Positions 11,850-23,600 are shown, counted from the stretch's first letter. The stretch is DNA of 64,000 bases from Auricularia sp. M13 (GCA_037042915.1 CM073202.1:1240001-1304000); one strand, 5' to 3'. Translations and numbers: made by a program. The notes: generated by a model from the letters alone, not told the origin.

Positions 11850-12543
11850 CAGTTGGGGACAGTCAAAGTGTAGCCACTTTTATATACCCCCATACTTATA
11901 TAGTCGAAAATGTGCGTCTCGTTGAGGGCTTTCCAACGGTATAATCCTTATCGAAATCCAACGAGCCGTTCTCTGGGAAACTTCCTTTTTAGGAAGGAGG
12001 TCCCTGAAATTTGGCAAAAAGCTTAAAACCTGATAGAATATTACGTAATATATATCATTCGAAAGCTATCAATGCCCTGAGCATGAATCTGCACAAATTG
12101 GACGATTTTAACGAGCCATTTGTATGCCAATTAGCAAAAGGTCTCTGGTAGCGGAGCTGAGCAGTTTGATTCCGGAGCAGATCCAACGGCTGATGAGCAT
12201 CCGGAGGTCAATATCCCGCTCGGTGCAAATGAATTCCACTGCCAGACACCATCTAAAGGGTCAATGGGACTGAGAATCTCATGGGCCTCAAGCTTTTCAA
12301 AAAAATAATTTCCTATGTAAATTTCTCTTGTGCTCAAAATGCTTTTTGAGACAACTTGTAATTTTGGTTGAGAGCCAGAATTTTGGCAAAACCTTATTTC
12401 TCGTTAGAATATTACGTAAGCATACTCAAAAAATGCGCATTATTTTCCTGAACATGATGGTGTAACATTTGAGAGGGTCTATAGCCTGCATGGAAAGATA
12501 TGGGCAGGATACTATTTGGATACACTTTGACTGTCCCCAACTG
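11850..12543. mobile_element. Non-autonomous Tc1/mariner-pogo-like DNA transposon (MITE), 694 bp
   Basis: The ends are 23-bp perfect inverted repeats, CAGTTGGGGACAGTCAAAGT followed by GTA, at 11850-11872 and 12521-12543, with CCA matching again after one mismatch. TA dinucleotides flank both ends (11848-11849 and 12544-12545), the expected target duplication for this superfamily; the CAGT start recalls pogo-type ends. The inside is AT-rich, unlike its surroundings, and has no transposase frame. It lies just downstream of lamA, 105 bp past its stop, and downstream of PFK1, so it disrupts no coding sequence. Near-perfect TIRs suggest it is not very old. Confidence 0.8.
12007..12461. repeat. Diverged internal direct repeat within the MITE
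   Basis: Two AT-rich blocks, about 12007-12089 and 12371-12461, share the order TTTGGCAAAA ... TAGAATATTACGTAA ... CTGA(G/A)CATGA. They look like an internal duplication or the joined ends of two related copies. Confidence 0.5.
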
Positions 12544-12624
12544 TATGAGCGAGGATCAATCGTTTCTGTCAGTATTCTATACATTGCGTCCAAGACAGTC
12601 TATCAAAGTCTCTGCGCGAAGAGC

Positions 12625-15604
12625 TCAGTGGGTCTTGCCATTGGCCGCAATCGCTGTCCTGCCGCCCAGCAGTTCGACGAGCTCCTTGTAGCCCTCCCAC
12701 CACGAGTTGAGGTTCCTGCGGTTCTTCATGTCCGCATGCTCCTCCATTTCGTGGACCGGTGTCATGACGACGCGCGAGCCCTGGATGCAGATGACGGCCG
12801 CAGACGCCTTGGAGACCTTACGCTTGCCGTCGGGCTGGGCGCGCAACGCAAGTGCTTCTCGCTCCAGGAAGTCCATGCACTTCATGGACAACCGGACGGC
12901 GCGCGCGCGGTCCAGCGGCGAAGGGACGTCGCCTTGCAAGATGTGGCCCAACGACGCGGAGCGAGAGTCGAAGAGGCTGCCGCCCTCCTCTTTGATGATC
13001 TTGGCGATGACGTCTGTCGTGAAAATTTGCGAAGCTTGTTCGTTTCTGCGGATAATTAATACAAGGACAGCCAGCGTAACGAGGCCACTGACCTTAAGAC
13101 AAGGCGACCCTCCGCCTTGCCCTTCATGTCGAGCAGGTAACGCGTCTTCAGGAACTCGACGTCCTCACGCAGGAGGTCGAGGTTAATACCGACTTCCGGT
13201 GTGTAAACGAGGACGGCGCCAACCTTGAAAAAGTCAGTGAGCATGGCGTCCCTTCTGTGAATTCGGCAACTCACAGCAAGAGCGCCCATCGTTGCAATGT
13301 ACCCGCATTTCCCTCCCTGCGTCTCGACAACAAACACCCGGTTCCGGCTGGCAGACGCGCTCTGCCTGAGCACGTCGCACGCATTCACAAGTGCATTCAG
13401 ACTCGTGTCGCTGCCCAAGCTGAATTCCGTCACGGGCACGTTATTGCTGATGGTTGCGGGCAGGTGCGCCATCGGGATCCTGAAGGCGGGGTAATGCTGG
13501 CGGCCCTGCTCGAGCTGAACGAGGGAGGTGAAGGCCTCGAAGCCGCCGATGATGAAGAGCGCGTCAAACTGGTGCTGCTGGAACTTGCTTGCGACGTTGC
13601 CGATATCGACCGAGGGCAGCGTGCGGTTCGTACCAAGTTCGGACCCGCCACGCGCCATCCACGAGTCGACGCGCAGCCAGGAGAGCGGGTGCACGTTGTC
13701 GTCCAGCAAACCTTTGAAGCCGTTGTACACCGCGACCGGGGTGTGGCCATGTGCTTGGCAGTAACGTACCGCTGTGCGAGTTGCGCCGTTCATCCCGCCC
13801 GCTGGCGCCCCGACGTGGATGATACCGATACGCAGTCGCTGCGGACTTGGGTTCAGGTTTGGAAATGATAGGAAATACTAGACAAACCTTTTCCTCGGGT
13901 AACAGACGGGTTTTATCAAGACCAGACACGGTGAAGAAGGATTCCAACGACTCGGAAAACTCTGGGTCGCGGAGAGACATGGCCTTCTCGTAGTCCTTCT
14001 TCTCAATGCACTCGGCGATGGCTTGCGTCTAATGGTAATTAGAATCAATGGAGGAGTAGTGCGCGGCCTATCTACCTGCTTCACAGCTTCCATGAGAGGA
14101 ATACGAGTAATCTTGTTCTCTTGGATGCCGATCATGTATGACGGCGTTTCGGGCGTCGCCTCGAGAAGTGCATTGACAGCTTCGACACCCTGAAGCATGG
14201 GCTGAAAACGTATCGTCAATATATGCCAGGCTCGTATGAGCGAACGGACACACCAAGATGCGATCAAAGGCGCATGGCTTTCCACCGCGCTGGATGTGGC
14301 CAAGAGTGGTGACACGCGTATCCAGCTTCAATCTGTCCCTGAGAATCGTCTTAACGTAGTCGACCCCAATGTGCTTCATGTTGGCATCGTGGGCACCCTC
14401 GGCGACAATGACGATCGTCTTCCGCTTGCCAGCTGCGCGATGCTATACCACCAATGTCAGGACGTGTTATCTCCAAGAGTGGAGATCCCTACGCGTTGGA
14501 TGACCTCGCACATGTCGTCTTCCCACGGGTCCGCCTTTGGCGGGCGTTCCGGGATGAATACAAAGTCGGCGCCTCCGCTCCAGGTCGAATCAGGCTATGC
14601 ACCTGTCGCAAACACGGGGAGGGGCGCGCACCTGATTCCAGCCATGAGAGCCAGCCAGCCGCAGTGCCTGCCCATGACTTCAATCACGAACGCACGCGAG
14701 TGCGAAGTGGCCGTCGAGTTGATGTTGTCGATGGCCTCACAAATACGGTGCAGCGCGGTCAGGGCGCCAATGGTCAGATCGGTCATGGACATATCGTTGT
14801 CGATTGAGCCCACAAGCCCGACGATGCGCAGATGCGAGTGGCGCTTGTACTGCTCCTGCGTGATAGTTCCTGGACATGCTGGTCAATGGTATGCAACAGA
14901 AGATTGGCGAAGCCTGTGCGTGCCTTTTTCGTGCAGCTGCTTCATGAGAGAGGGCCATTCTGCGCGGAAGACATCTGCGCCGGTGAGCGAGCCATCGCCA
15001 CCGCAGACCACGAGCGCATTGATGCCCTCTTTGACGAGGTTGTGAGCTGCGCTGAGGCGCCCTTCCGGCGTACGGAACGTTTGGCTACGCGCTGTGCCGA
15101 TCAGCGTGCCGCCCTGTGTGGTGCGATTGTGAGCATGGTGCGATGGCGCCGTGCATGGACGCACCTCGCCGAGCCAGCCGCGGACATCGTCCCAGCCAAC
15201 GCGAATGATGTAGCGGCCCTTGAGTGTGTGGCCATCCGGCTGGTCCTCGGCGTCACCTTCGCCGTGCCTGAGCAGCTCGCCGTCGCCGAACCTGAGGTTG
15301 TTGACGAACGCGTCGTCCGCGTACTGCTCGGCTTGGCTCGACCGGGTGGGCGCTGCTGCTGGCGGCGCTGGAACGGTGTTGCCACGGACGAGACCCTCGT
15401 ATCCTTCGCGGACAACGTATGTCTCGCAGCCTCTGGTAGCCAGTGGTCAGCGCTGCGACCGTGAACGACATTCTTGGCGTACTTGAGAATGCCGGCCTTC
15501 ACGACCGTACGAACGGCAGCGTTCATACCAGCGCTATCTCCGCCAGACGTCAGGACGGCGAGCTTGAGTCTCTGCTTGCCATCGGTTGAAGTTTTGGTGC
15601 TCAT
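12625..15604 (-). CDS. PFK1: ATP-dependent 6-phosphofructokinase
   Basis: This enzyme phosphorylates fructose-6-phosphate to fructose-1,6-bisphosphate, the committed cytosolic step of glycolysis. The N-terminal catalytic half shows [37 protein letters not shown], the catalytic [33 protein letters not shown] and [17 protein letters not shown]. The C-terminal regulatory half, a degenerate copy, shows [52 protein letters not shown] and [20 protein letters not shown], and ends near [13 protein letters not shown]. The tandem arrangement is the standard eukaryotic form. Multiple short introns (for example near 14880, 14440, 14210, 14040, 13880 and 13070) interrupt the frame. I chose the ATG at 15604 (MSTKTS), which places the P-loop-like motif at the usual distance; the frame stays open upstream to 15781, so a longer N-terminus is possible. 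Confidence 0.93.
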
Positions 15605-16245
15605 CGTGCAATCAAGGTCGAAAGGACCGAAACGCGTCAGGAAGTTGCCGATGCGCGTCTTGTCCTCCTGTTTCTGCATCCGTTCAGCGAGCTGGTCATT
15701 TGCACTCAAAAAGGCGTCGTTTTTCTGCTCTATCAACTGCAGGCCATTTTGCCACCAATCAAGGGCAAAAATCTGGCTCATCCGTCTGCTCTACGACGTA
15801 CAGTAATTCTGGCCCTCCTCAAATGCTGGCTACCCTATTCTACAGGGGTGGGGTATCCTTGATTGCATGAGACTCGAATACGAGTTCTTGCGGATACCTT
15901 ACCAGCCCGTGTCCCCATTTTTCTGCCGTTCCAGCGATGCCTTGCCATCCTTCACGGCTTGAGTTAAGTCTTGGTGTACTTGGCATCGACGCGCCCTCTA
16001 CCTGCCTGCCCACGTCGGGAGCGGCTGGCTGTCTCGGATTATTATGGTCTCACCTTGGTTTCACCTGGATGCTCTGATCCGCCGTCGGCCACACTTCCGA
16101 CGGCAGATTCTAAATCCAACTGCGGCTCGATTGCATTCCTGAACGGCCTGACGAGTGGCTATAAATGCTGCTGGTCAATGGCCAATTCTCAGTATCATAA
16201 CCACTCCGAACTCTCTCAACCAAGAGCATCAGCCTCCAACTCGCC
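15605..16245. promoter_or_regulatory. Divergent PFK1/SFK1 intergenic region
   Basis: About 640 bp separate the two start codons. The PFK1-proximal 180 bp remain open in the PFK1 frame and may be 5' UTR or an N-terminal extension. A TATAAA-like tract (CTATAAATG) lies near 16158, about 85 bp upstream of the SFK1 start. Nothing else stands out. Confidence 0.4.
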
Positions 16246-17116
16246 ATGCGTTCCTCCCAAGACTCTAACGTGCGCCTCAACAAGGAGCAGTACGGAGCGG
16301 CGAGCCAGACGACAAGCACCCGCAACCGCAGCCATTGGTGGTACATCTGGATCCCCCTCCTTGCCGCCTTCGTGTGGTTCGGCACGCTGCTCGCGATGCT
16401 CCTCACCTGGCTCGCGCAAGGCCGCCCGCACTACATCTCCGAGTCCCCGGGGCAAAAGGTGGCCTACATCTCGGACGTCGGCGCCGACATCCTCAAGCCG
16501 CTCTTCATCGTCGCGTGCTCGATCACCGCGGCAGGCTTCTTCCTGTCGCTGGTGATCGAGCGCGTGCTGCGCCATTCGGGGCGGCTGTACCCCGACTTCC
16601 GCAAGCGCGAGCACGCGTGCTCCGTCCTCTCCATCCTTGGCTCTCTCATTGGCGGCGCAGGGCTCGTCCTGCTCTCAATATTCGACACGAAGAGGCACAT
16701 GGTCGCGCACCGCTGGTTCCTGCTTGTCTGGGTCGTTGGTGTGGCCATTTCCGCCATCTTCACCGTGATTGAGGTAAATTACTTTCATGCTTGCAACGAG
16801 CATGCCATACTGATCTCCTTTTGACCAGTTCCGCTGGATCGAGAAGACCTACCCGAACGCGCGGTACCTCCGCTTCACATACATCGTGAAGGCCGTCCTT
16901 GTCTTCCTGCTCGTTGCAGGCGCAATCGCATTTGGCGCCACGATCGACAGCAGACAGAACGTTGCCGCAATAATCGAATGGGCCATCGCGTTCGGCTTCA
17001 CACTGTACCTGCTCACGTTCTACTTGGACCTCCGTCCGAGCAAACATACCTCCGCCGGCGAGCTGACGCGGGAAAAGCTCGTTGCTGCTGGTCAGGTTTC
17101 GGCGACCCGCATCTAA
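16246..17116 (+). CDS. SFK1: Frag1/DRAM/Sfk1 family six-TM membrane protein
   Basis: Exons 16246-16773 and 16829-17116 join across a 55-nt intron to give 271 aa. Sfk1 in yeast is a plasma-membrane protein that helps place the PI4-kinase Stt4 and maintain lipid asymmetry. Six hydrophobic helices are visible: YIWIPLLAAFVWFGTLLAML, LKPLFIVACSITAAGFFLSL, SVLSILGSLIGGAGLVLLSI, FLLVWVVGVAISAIFTVI, AVLVFLLVAGAIAFGATI and AIIEWAIAFGFTLYLLTFYL. The first loop has the family hallmark HYISESPGQKVAYISDVGAD, and FRWIEKTYPNARYLRFTYIV sits between helices 4 and 5. Both termini are cytosolic if the family topology holds. The gene is divergent from PFK1 and convergent with the kinase gene downstream. Confidence 0.88.
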
Positions 17117-17387
17117 GGACACTTCGTGCTTGTACGGATAGATGGTGTAGCTTATCGGATTGCGTGTGCAATATCTTTACCCCTGTTATCAATGCTTTCT
17201 CTGGGCTCGAGGCCCAGTAATCGCTGAATTGCCTGCAACCTCACTGGCAGCCCAACCGGGCAGACGGCAAACGTAAAGTTGAAATCGCGCAGAGAGAAAC
17301 GCCACTCTGGGGTCTCACAACACGAAGAGTCAACAGGAGTGCTTGCATTCATTCACGTGGGAGTACATTTGGGTAGGGAATAGCGAG

Positions 17388-18863
17388 CTACATTTGAGTG
17401 GCTACATTGGAATCGACGGACTCTGGCTGCGCATTTCCGGTTTCAGCTGCAGCCTCAAACTTCTGCGCATCCTCTGGGTGCCTGTCTGCCTCGAGACTGT
17501 CCGCCGCGTCTTTCTGCGTTTGCCCATTCGGAGTACCGTCTCCTGGCGCATCGTCCACAGGTTGGCCATGCAGTGCGAGAATCTCCGGATCCGTTTGCGA
17601 CTGCAAAGCACAAACCCTCTCGTAAGCTTCCGCGGCAGTGGGACGGGCCTCGGGGTTCGGGTTCATCATCTGGAGCAAGAGGTCGACGAACTCCGGCATG
17701 TGCTTGTGCAGCAGTTCTCCCGTGTGGGAGCGGAATATCTGTGAAATTGTGAGCAAATAGTATAGCACATGGATATGTGCGACCCACAATGGCCTCGTTA
17801 ATGCACTCCTTCATGACAATGCCGAGGGCGTAGATCTGCATACGAGCACGTAAGATCGGAGGATGCGCCCTCCATATTCCCATTGGAAACTCACGTCGAC
17901 TGGAAATGGATTATAGGGAACGGTCTCAGACAGTTCGGGGGCGCCGCACGGAGGTGTGAAGATGTGCCCGACGGTGCGAATACTCTCCAGGGGCTCCTCG
18001 CGCGGAAACCTAGTCGACTCGTTGAAATCTATGAACCCATAGCGTACGTCAAACAGGGACCGGAAGGGGAGGACCCTATCTTCCGCCGCCGCAATTGCGC
18101 CTTGATAATTGATGACGATGTTGTTGGGTGAGATATCCTTGGATAGGTGAGCGTAATATCCCTCCAGGTACGTAGGAACTTACGCGATGTGCGATGCGGT
18201 GTTCATGTAGAAACAGAATGCCCTGCAATATAAATCAACGGTGAACAACAGGCGAAATGAAGCTCTACGCTGGGCGCACCTCAAGACACTGTTTGAGCAT
18301 CTCCACTGGTTCACCCATGGCATAGAATGGCGTAGCGTATTCAGCCCAGCAAGGCATGACCAGAAACGTGCAATGCCCAGTGTCTATCAGCCTGAGAAAG
18401 GGAATGGTATGGTCGCGAGGATCAGGATGTTTGCGTCTTTGATCGGCAAGATACTCGACGACTTCGCGTTCGGAGGCCTTGCGAATGACCTTTACGGCGA
18501 CCTCGCGCCTTGAATTATCGACCAGAACTCGTATCGTGGGCTAGAATCAAATATACACCTTCAATAATAACGGGAAACAAACTGGTCACTCACATAGAGG
18601 GACGTAAGATGAGTGTAAATGTATTTCACTGGTATATGGACATAGTTCTCATTGTCTCGAGGATTGAAAGAGTCGACAGGAGGCGGAAGATCAGGACCAC
18701 GAATTGACGCAAGTTGATTGTTCTCGTCCAGTATGTAAACCTGGCGATAACCCAACTCTTGAAAGAGTGGCATATAGTGTCTCCACTGGTCCTCGCTGGT
18801 CTCCACAGTTACGTCATCCCATGGCATGGGCGGGGGTCCATAGTCGACTCGCGACAGTAGCAT
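17388..18863 (-). CDS. Protein kinase-domain protein with atypical DFN motif
   Basis: The first exon (18863-18594, MLLSRVDYGPPPMPWDDVTV) codes a non-kinase N-terminus with LFQELGYRQVYILDENNQLA. The second exon (18540-18280) starts the kinase with REVAVKVIRKAS, giving the VAVK lysine. Later exons read GILFLHEHRIAHR|DISPNNIVINYQ (HRD and catalytic-loop Asn), GFIDFNESTRF in place of DFG, CGAPELSE (APE), IYALGIVMKECINEAI and MNPNPEARPTAAEAYERV (subdomain XI Arg). The C-terminal ~70 residues are acidic, Pro- and Gln-rich and probably disordered. Such kinases are expanded in agaricomycetes and usually uncharacterised. The Gly-rich loop is poorly conserved and the DFG Gly is Asn, so activity is uncertain, though Lys, Asp (HRD) and Asp (DFN) are all kept. 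Confidence 0.8.
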
Positions 18864-19435
18864 GACGATCTGCAGTCGATGGTTGTCGAAGGAGAGTCAA
18901 GCTCGTCTCCGGAAGAAGCCGACGGACTCTTTTGCCAGGGATTGAAACAACAAATTACCTACTCTCGGCAAACCGATTATCCTTAGTATAGGCCCCGATG
19001 TGGGTGTTACCATTGGAATAACGGCGGAGATCGGCGTTCGAGTGCCAGTATAACGGCGCTCACAGTTCAATAGCCTGGATCTGAGTCACAGTGCCCACCA
19101 GCACGAGATAAGTATCAGTATATATGCATCTCAGTGAGAATCGGACATAAGACATTGGCTCCTGAGCAGGCAACCATTCTCTTTGTGCCTGGAGCTTGAC
19201 GGTGCTCAGTTGAAGCCCTGAGCGGCTCCGATCATGTGTCAGAGCGGCTCCACAGGTCGGAGAGTAGATTCGACATCGGCCGTAACATTGAATGGTTGAA
19301 GACGGAAGGAACACATGACTTGGCTCCTGACGGAGTTGCATGTGGACATAGGAAGGTCGGCAGCATTATCGAGAACAGCTCAAGAGCTCTCTTGTATCTG
19401 CAGTCACCCCAGACGATCCCACAAGTCACCTCATC
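18864..19435. other. Gap with no supported gene
   Basis: About 570 bp upstream of both the kinase gene and the small gene at 19436, so it should contain two promoters. No coding exon, repeat or RNA gene was recognised. Confidence 0.35.
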
Positions 19436-19845
19436 ATGTTCGGCGCACCACTCCCCAGCTATATCATACAGACTCGGACCAGCTACCTTGCTCAGGACAC
19501 TGTCAATTTCTTCCTCGACCAACAGGTTCCGAACCCGAACACCGGTCTCCTCGAGCTCCGCCGCACAAACCTGACCGGGACGATCCTCTCTATCAAGCAG
19601 GAGACCACTGTGCGTCGTCCATGTACTGCTACGCTACTTGGACCATTAATAACAACGACGATATGCTATAGTCTCGGTTCATCAATGGCCGTAATGAGCC
19701 CATTATGGTCGTCAAGTACCAGATTCAGTACTTAGACCCCCAGAACGGAGTCTTCACCGTGGACAAAGTAATGGTCAACCAGATCACTGCATTAGTCCAC
19801 CGCCCCTTTCCCGGGCCAACGAGCGGCTTCATCGGGCAGTTATGA
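19436..19845 (+). CDS. Small two-exon protein of 115 aa, unknown function
   Basis: I do not recognise the family. Exons 19436-19609 and 19672-19845 flank a 62-nt GT-AG intron and are exactly equal (174 nt, 58 codons each). The protein starts MFGAPLPSYIIQTRTSYLAQ, has TVNFFLDQQVPNPNTGLLEL, and after the intron SRFINGRNEPIMVVKYQIQY and FTVDKVMVNQITALVHRPFP, ending GFIGQL. It looks like a compact soluble fold with alternating beta-strand-like segments; I see no signal peptide, TM helix or cysteine pattern. Support comes from codon-like composition in one frame across a clean splice, and from stops in the intron. It sits alone between two gaps, and neither flank hints at a role. Confidence 0.55.
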
Positions 19846-21658
19846 ATCCGTGTGCGTCCCTTCAGCTTTTGCCTGACTCATCTCATTGAGGATACTCATT
19901 GCGGCCCAACAACAGAGCGTCCACGCTGATTGGTGCAATTGGAGGTCCCCTTTCCTGTGATTCCCAGCCGTGTCCCTGACGCCGAATATATGTTGCATCC
20001 GAGTCCTCCCCCCGCGTACGCCGCCTGCGGAGTCCTATCTAAGCTTGCGCGAGAGTCAGGTCGTTGACTTGTCCTTAACTCCTTGACATGACCGCCAAGT
20101 TTCAATATTGATCGTCACATCCGATACGTCTCCCCTGCAGAGTTGCGAGGTTCAGACAGCGACTCGACTATGCCATACATAGGGTCTGCGGACCGGGAAG
20201 CTTCTGACAGCGTTATCGACGGCACAGTCCCAAATGCAACGGCGTGTGAAATGGAGGTGAAGCATATCGTATCCGAGCAGAAGACGTTTGTCTGAGAAAA
20301 ACGCCGGATTCGTTTGAGACGGCGTGAACACGTCCACGGCTATCTCTCATGTCGCAACGGAGACGCAAAGAAGAGGATAACACGTGGATTGTGGTTTGCC
20401 GGGATGCAATCCCGTGTGCGCAGCCCGGCAGATGCTCTGACACGGCGGACGGAAAGTGGGGATAGCCAAGAATCATCTATCAGTCATCTTTTCCGGACCG
20501 CAATATACCCAGCAAACCAGCTTCCACCGCTCAGAAAGGCGCGTATACCAGTTTTGTTCATAGGATCAGAGCGAAGGAACCGAGGCTCGGACGCGTTGTT
20601 CTCAGGTTGTTCTTTGCTGTATGCTCGGCGCCGTTGAATGCCGCACACACACCTAACCTCCGCCAACACAGAAAGCGAGGAAGTGCCCTTGCTACCATCA
20701 CTACCTCTCAGGTGGGCGGCTTGATCTTTAGCTGGTACGTGAGAACTATCAGAGATTACCTGGGGACTTCTTCAGTCTCTCGCGCAAAAAGACTGGCATG
20801 GGTCGATAAAGTCCTAGAGAAGGTAAACAGCCCCGCTCCTTCGTCCCATCGGATGGAAACGATAAGTTATCTAAATGTTGGATAACGATGCTTGTCTGAG
20901 ATCTAGTGGCGCTGAGTTCTTTGCCCCTATACTCAGTTGGACAGTCCTGCCCATTTTCATTGGAGCATTGTTGGACGCTGAACGAAAGCACAACTTGACC
21001 TCCATTGGTGCAGTCTGGAGAGATAATTAAAACCGGGAATGACGCTGGCGCGCACATTCGCGAGGTGGCAAACATATACACAGCCCATGTCAATCGTGGC
21101 CAAACAAAGTTGTTGATGGAATCAATCTGCCTCCGAAAAAGATTTTATTCTCTCATAGTAGGGAAGAGTAGGGATCACGTATAATGCTGATTGTGAACGT
21201 TTCTAACACCGTGGGATTCCAGGGTAATCATGACGTCGATCGAGCTCCTAATCCGGGATACTAAATGACGTGACGAGCGAGCGGAAGAAGACTAGTCTAA
21301 AATTCCACGATCGAGCAGAGGTGATCGAGGGTGCTGATATCTAGGGTGCACACCGAGGTAGGGAAGGCGATAAGAAAAAACACAAGGGACTCGAAAGGAA
21401 ATCTGGAACTTGACTCGTCGATGCTGACCACGAAGACAACAGACAGACAGACAGAGAGGGAACCGGACCAATGCAGATGAGAGGCGGGGCGTGGGTGTTG
21501 GTGTTGGTACAGACATGAAGGGTAAGGGACGGGACGCAAAAGAGTGAGAAGGGAAGGCAAAGGAACGAAAGGGATGGGAAGGAAGGAGAAGTCGTGCAGG
21601 ATGACGAAATAACAAAGTGGGAAACAATCCCAAGCAAGTGCGATGACAAGGGGAAGGG
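19846..21658. other. Gene-poor stretch of 1.8 kb
   Basis: No exon chain with domain or codon support was found on either strand. It holds a short (GACA)n run near 21440. The final 360 bp form the 3' side of the J-protein gene. Decayed repeats may be present, but I cannot show this by eye. Confidence 0.35.
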
Positions 21659-22841
21659 TCAACTGAGAATGCGCTCGGAGCGCTCGAGAACGTGGACGAG
21701 GGCACGCAAGAGCGTGCCTAACGTCGGATGCAGTATACTTCGGCGCGCCTTCAGCGCCGCCGCGCGCTCGCGCTCGCTCGCCGCGGCGGCCTCGGCCTCT
21801 TCCTGCAGCGCGAGGTCGATTGCCATAGGCAATGAGACCACTACCCGAAGCAATTCGAGAGATAGTCTGCACGAGGACGGGAACAATGCGTGAGTATTGC
21901 GACGAAAGACGCTGGCCATGACAGCTGCCTGTCCAACCGGCAGCACGCACCGTGTCCGCCCGAAGATATCGAAATACGACAGCTGGCGCAGCGAGTGCTG
22001 GATTTCCACCAGCCGACACAGTTCGAATCGTATGACGCGAATGTACGTCCGGCAGCCTAGTAGGAAACATGACGGGTCAGGCCAGGACAATAGGGGCGGG
22101 CACCGCGGGATGCGGCGCACCAAGCAGAAGATCCCGCAGTGACGATAAGCTCTGCAGCAGGGCCTCGATCTTGTCCTCGCCAAACGAGATGGCGGGGTTT
22201 ATCTGGTCGACGGCGTCTGAGAAAAGTCTAGTATGTGAGTGTTGCGTGCGAACGTGCGTTATGCGGCGACGCACGGAGGAATGTGCGCAGCGTGTCCAGG
22301 TCGCCCTCTACGAAGTCGGCGAAAACGGAGTACAGCACGCCGTTGAGCGTCGCGTCTGCTGGCCGGGTGGAGAAGAGGTTGGGCGGGGGAGAGTCAGGCG
22401 AGCGCGAGTCGTACGCGTGCCTCAGCGACGGCTTTGAGAGCACCTCGTACGCCGCGCTGACCTTTTTGAAGGCCAGCGTCGCCGGTTCGTGGTATTCCGG
22501 GAATTTACTGCACGGAAGAGCTGTATGAGCATGCTGTATGACTCCTTTGCTGCATTGTGCACTCACTCTGGGTGGCACGCGCGCGATCTGAGCAGGTAGG
22601 CTCGCCGCAGCGTGTGTGCGTCTAGTTTCGGGCTGTTTTGCAGCCCGAGCACGTCGTAGAGGTCTTCCAAAGCGAGAATGCGGTCTATTGTCGCATAGCG
22701 CTTGTCCGTGCGGCCGGGCTCAAACGCGCTCTGCGGCGGGGGTGCGCCGTCCTGTGTGAGCTGGACGACGAGGGCGCTGGCGGGGCGCTGCTGCTTGGAC
22801 GGCGGTGGAGGGTAGAATATGGAGGTGAGGTAGGTGCGCAT
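21659..22841 (-). CDS. J-domain (Hsp40-type) co-chaperone
   Basis: J-domains stimulate the ATPase of Hsp70. The first exon begins MRTYLTSIFYPPPPSKQQRP and reaches LYDVLGLQNSPKLDAHTLRR and AYLLRSRACHP; splicing to the next exon completes the diagnostic HPD, followed by KFPEYHEPATLAFKKVSAAY and EVLSKPSLRHAYDSR, the classic J-domain end. Downstream exons add ISFGEDKIEALLQSLSSL, RTYIRVIRFELCRLVEIQHS and an Ala/Glu-rich helix, with no Gly/Phe region, zinc finger or TM segment, so this is a class C protein. Introns have ordinary GT-AG borders. Function and location beyond Hsp70 partnering are not evident. A clear yeast ortholog did not come to mind. Confidence 0.75.
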
Positions 22842-23600
22842 AGGAACTCAAGGAACGTCTAGCCAAAGCAGGCCCGCCCTACGCAAACATGGGCGAGAGC
22901 GAACCGGAATGTGATTCCCGTCGGCAACGCCCGCGACTCTATTGCGTTGCTAATCTCGGACTCTGATAACAAGTTTATCTTTGACTCAGACTGATCATCG
23001 TTCATTGCATGCTGCATGCACCCAAGGAAGCACAAATCCTGGGATTCACTGCGCAAGCTACACATAGTGCGTCGTTAGGATGGGAAAGGGACTGCGGCGG
23101 TAATAAAACTTCAAGCACCACTCGCGGCACTGCCACATGCACTGCAACAGCATTGGCACAATCTATGCATCCTCGCACGTTTCTCCGTTTTGAAAACAAG
23201 ATGGTGTCTCAGAGCATATATCAGACAACGATTAGACGTTGTCAGGCAATTTGCAGTAACGGTGGCGCAAAGCTGAGTGAGACAGAGCCAACGAACCGCA
23301 CCGTTGGAGAGAAAGCTTGCATGACTAGCGCTGGCCATATCGCATCTCCGAGGGCAAAAGTTGCGAAAAGCACGGAATAATCTGCGAGGTGATACAGTAC
23401 TGCTTCATCTGGACTCAACTGGCTGCCAAGGCCATAAACCGTTTGCGCGACTCTGAACCCATGCAAGCTGGCCCAGAAGCATAATCAGGTCCAACAAGAT
23501 AATGTGTACTGTGTTTGAAGAGCCAGAAAGCATTGCCGACTGTGGTGGACAGACAAGCAGCAGGAAGAGATGCGGAAATTGCCGGCTTCACCTGCTAAAC
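22842..23600. other. Divergent intergenic region, no gene seen
   Basis: About 760 bp lie between the starts of the J-protein and APL6 genes. A GCATGCTGCATGC near-palindrome is at about 23006. No supported exon was found. Confidence 0.35.

Noticed and set aside
16335-16772. Alternative plus-strand frame within SFK1 exon 1
   Set aside because: A His/Arg/Pro-rich shadow of the six-TM protein frame.
21436-21460. (GACA)n and (CAAA)n microsatellites as functional elements
   Set aside because: Short simple repeats in non-coding DNA with no sign of function.
22015-22030. tRNA box B-like GTTCGAATC
   Set aside because: There is no box A or cloverleaf around it, and it lies in a J-protein exon.
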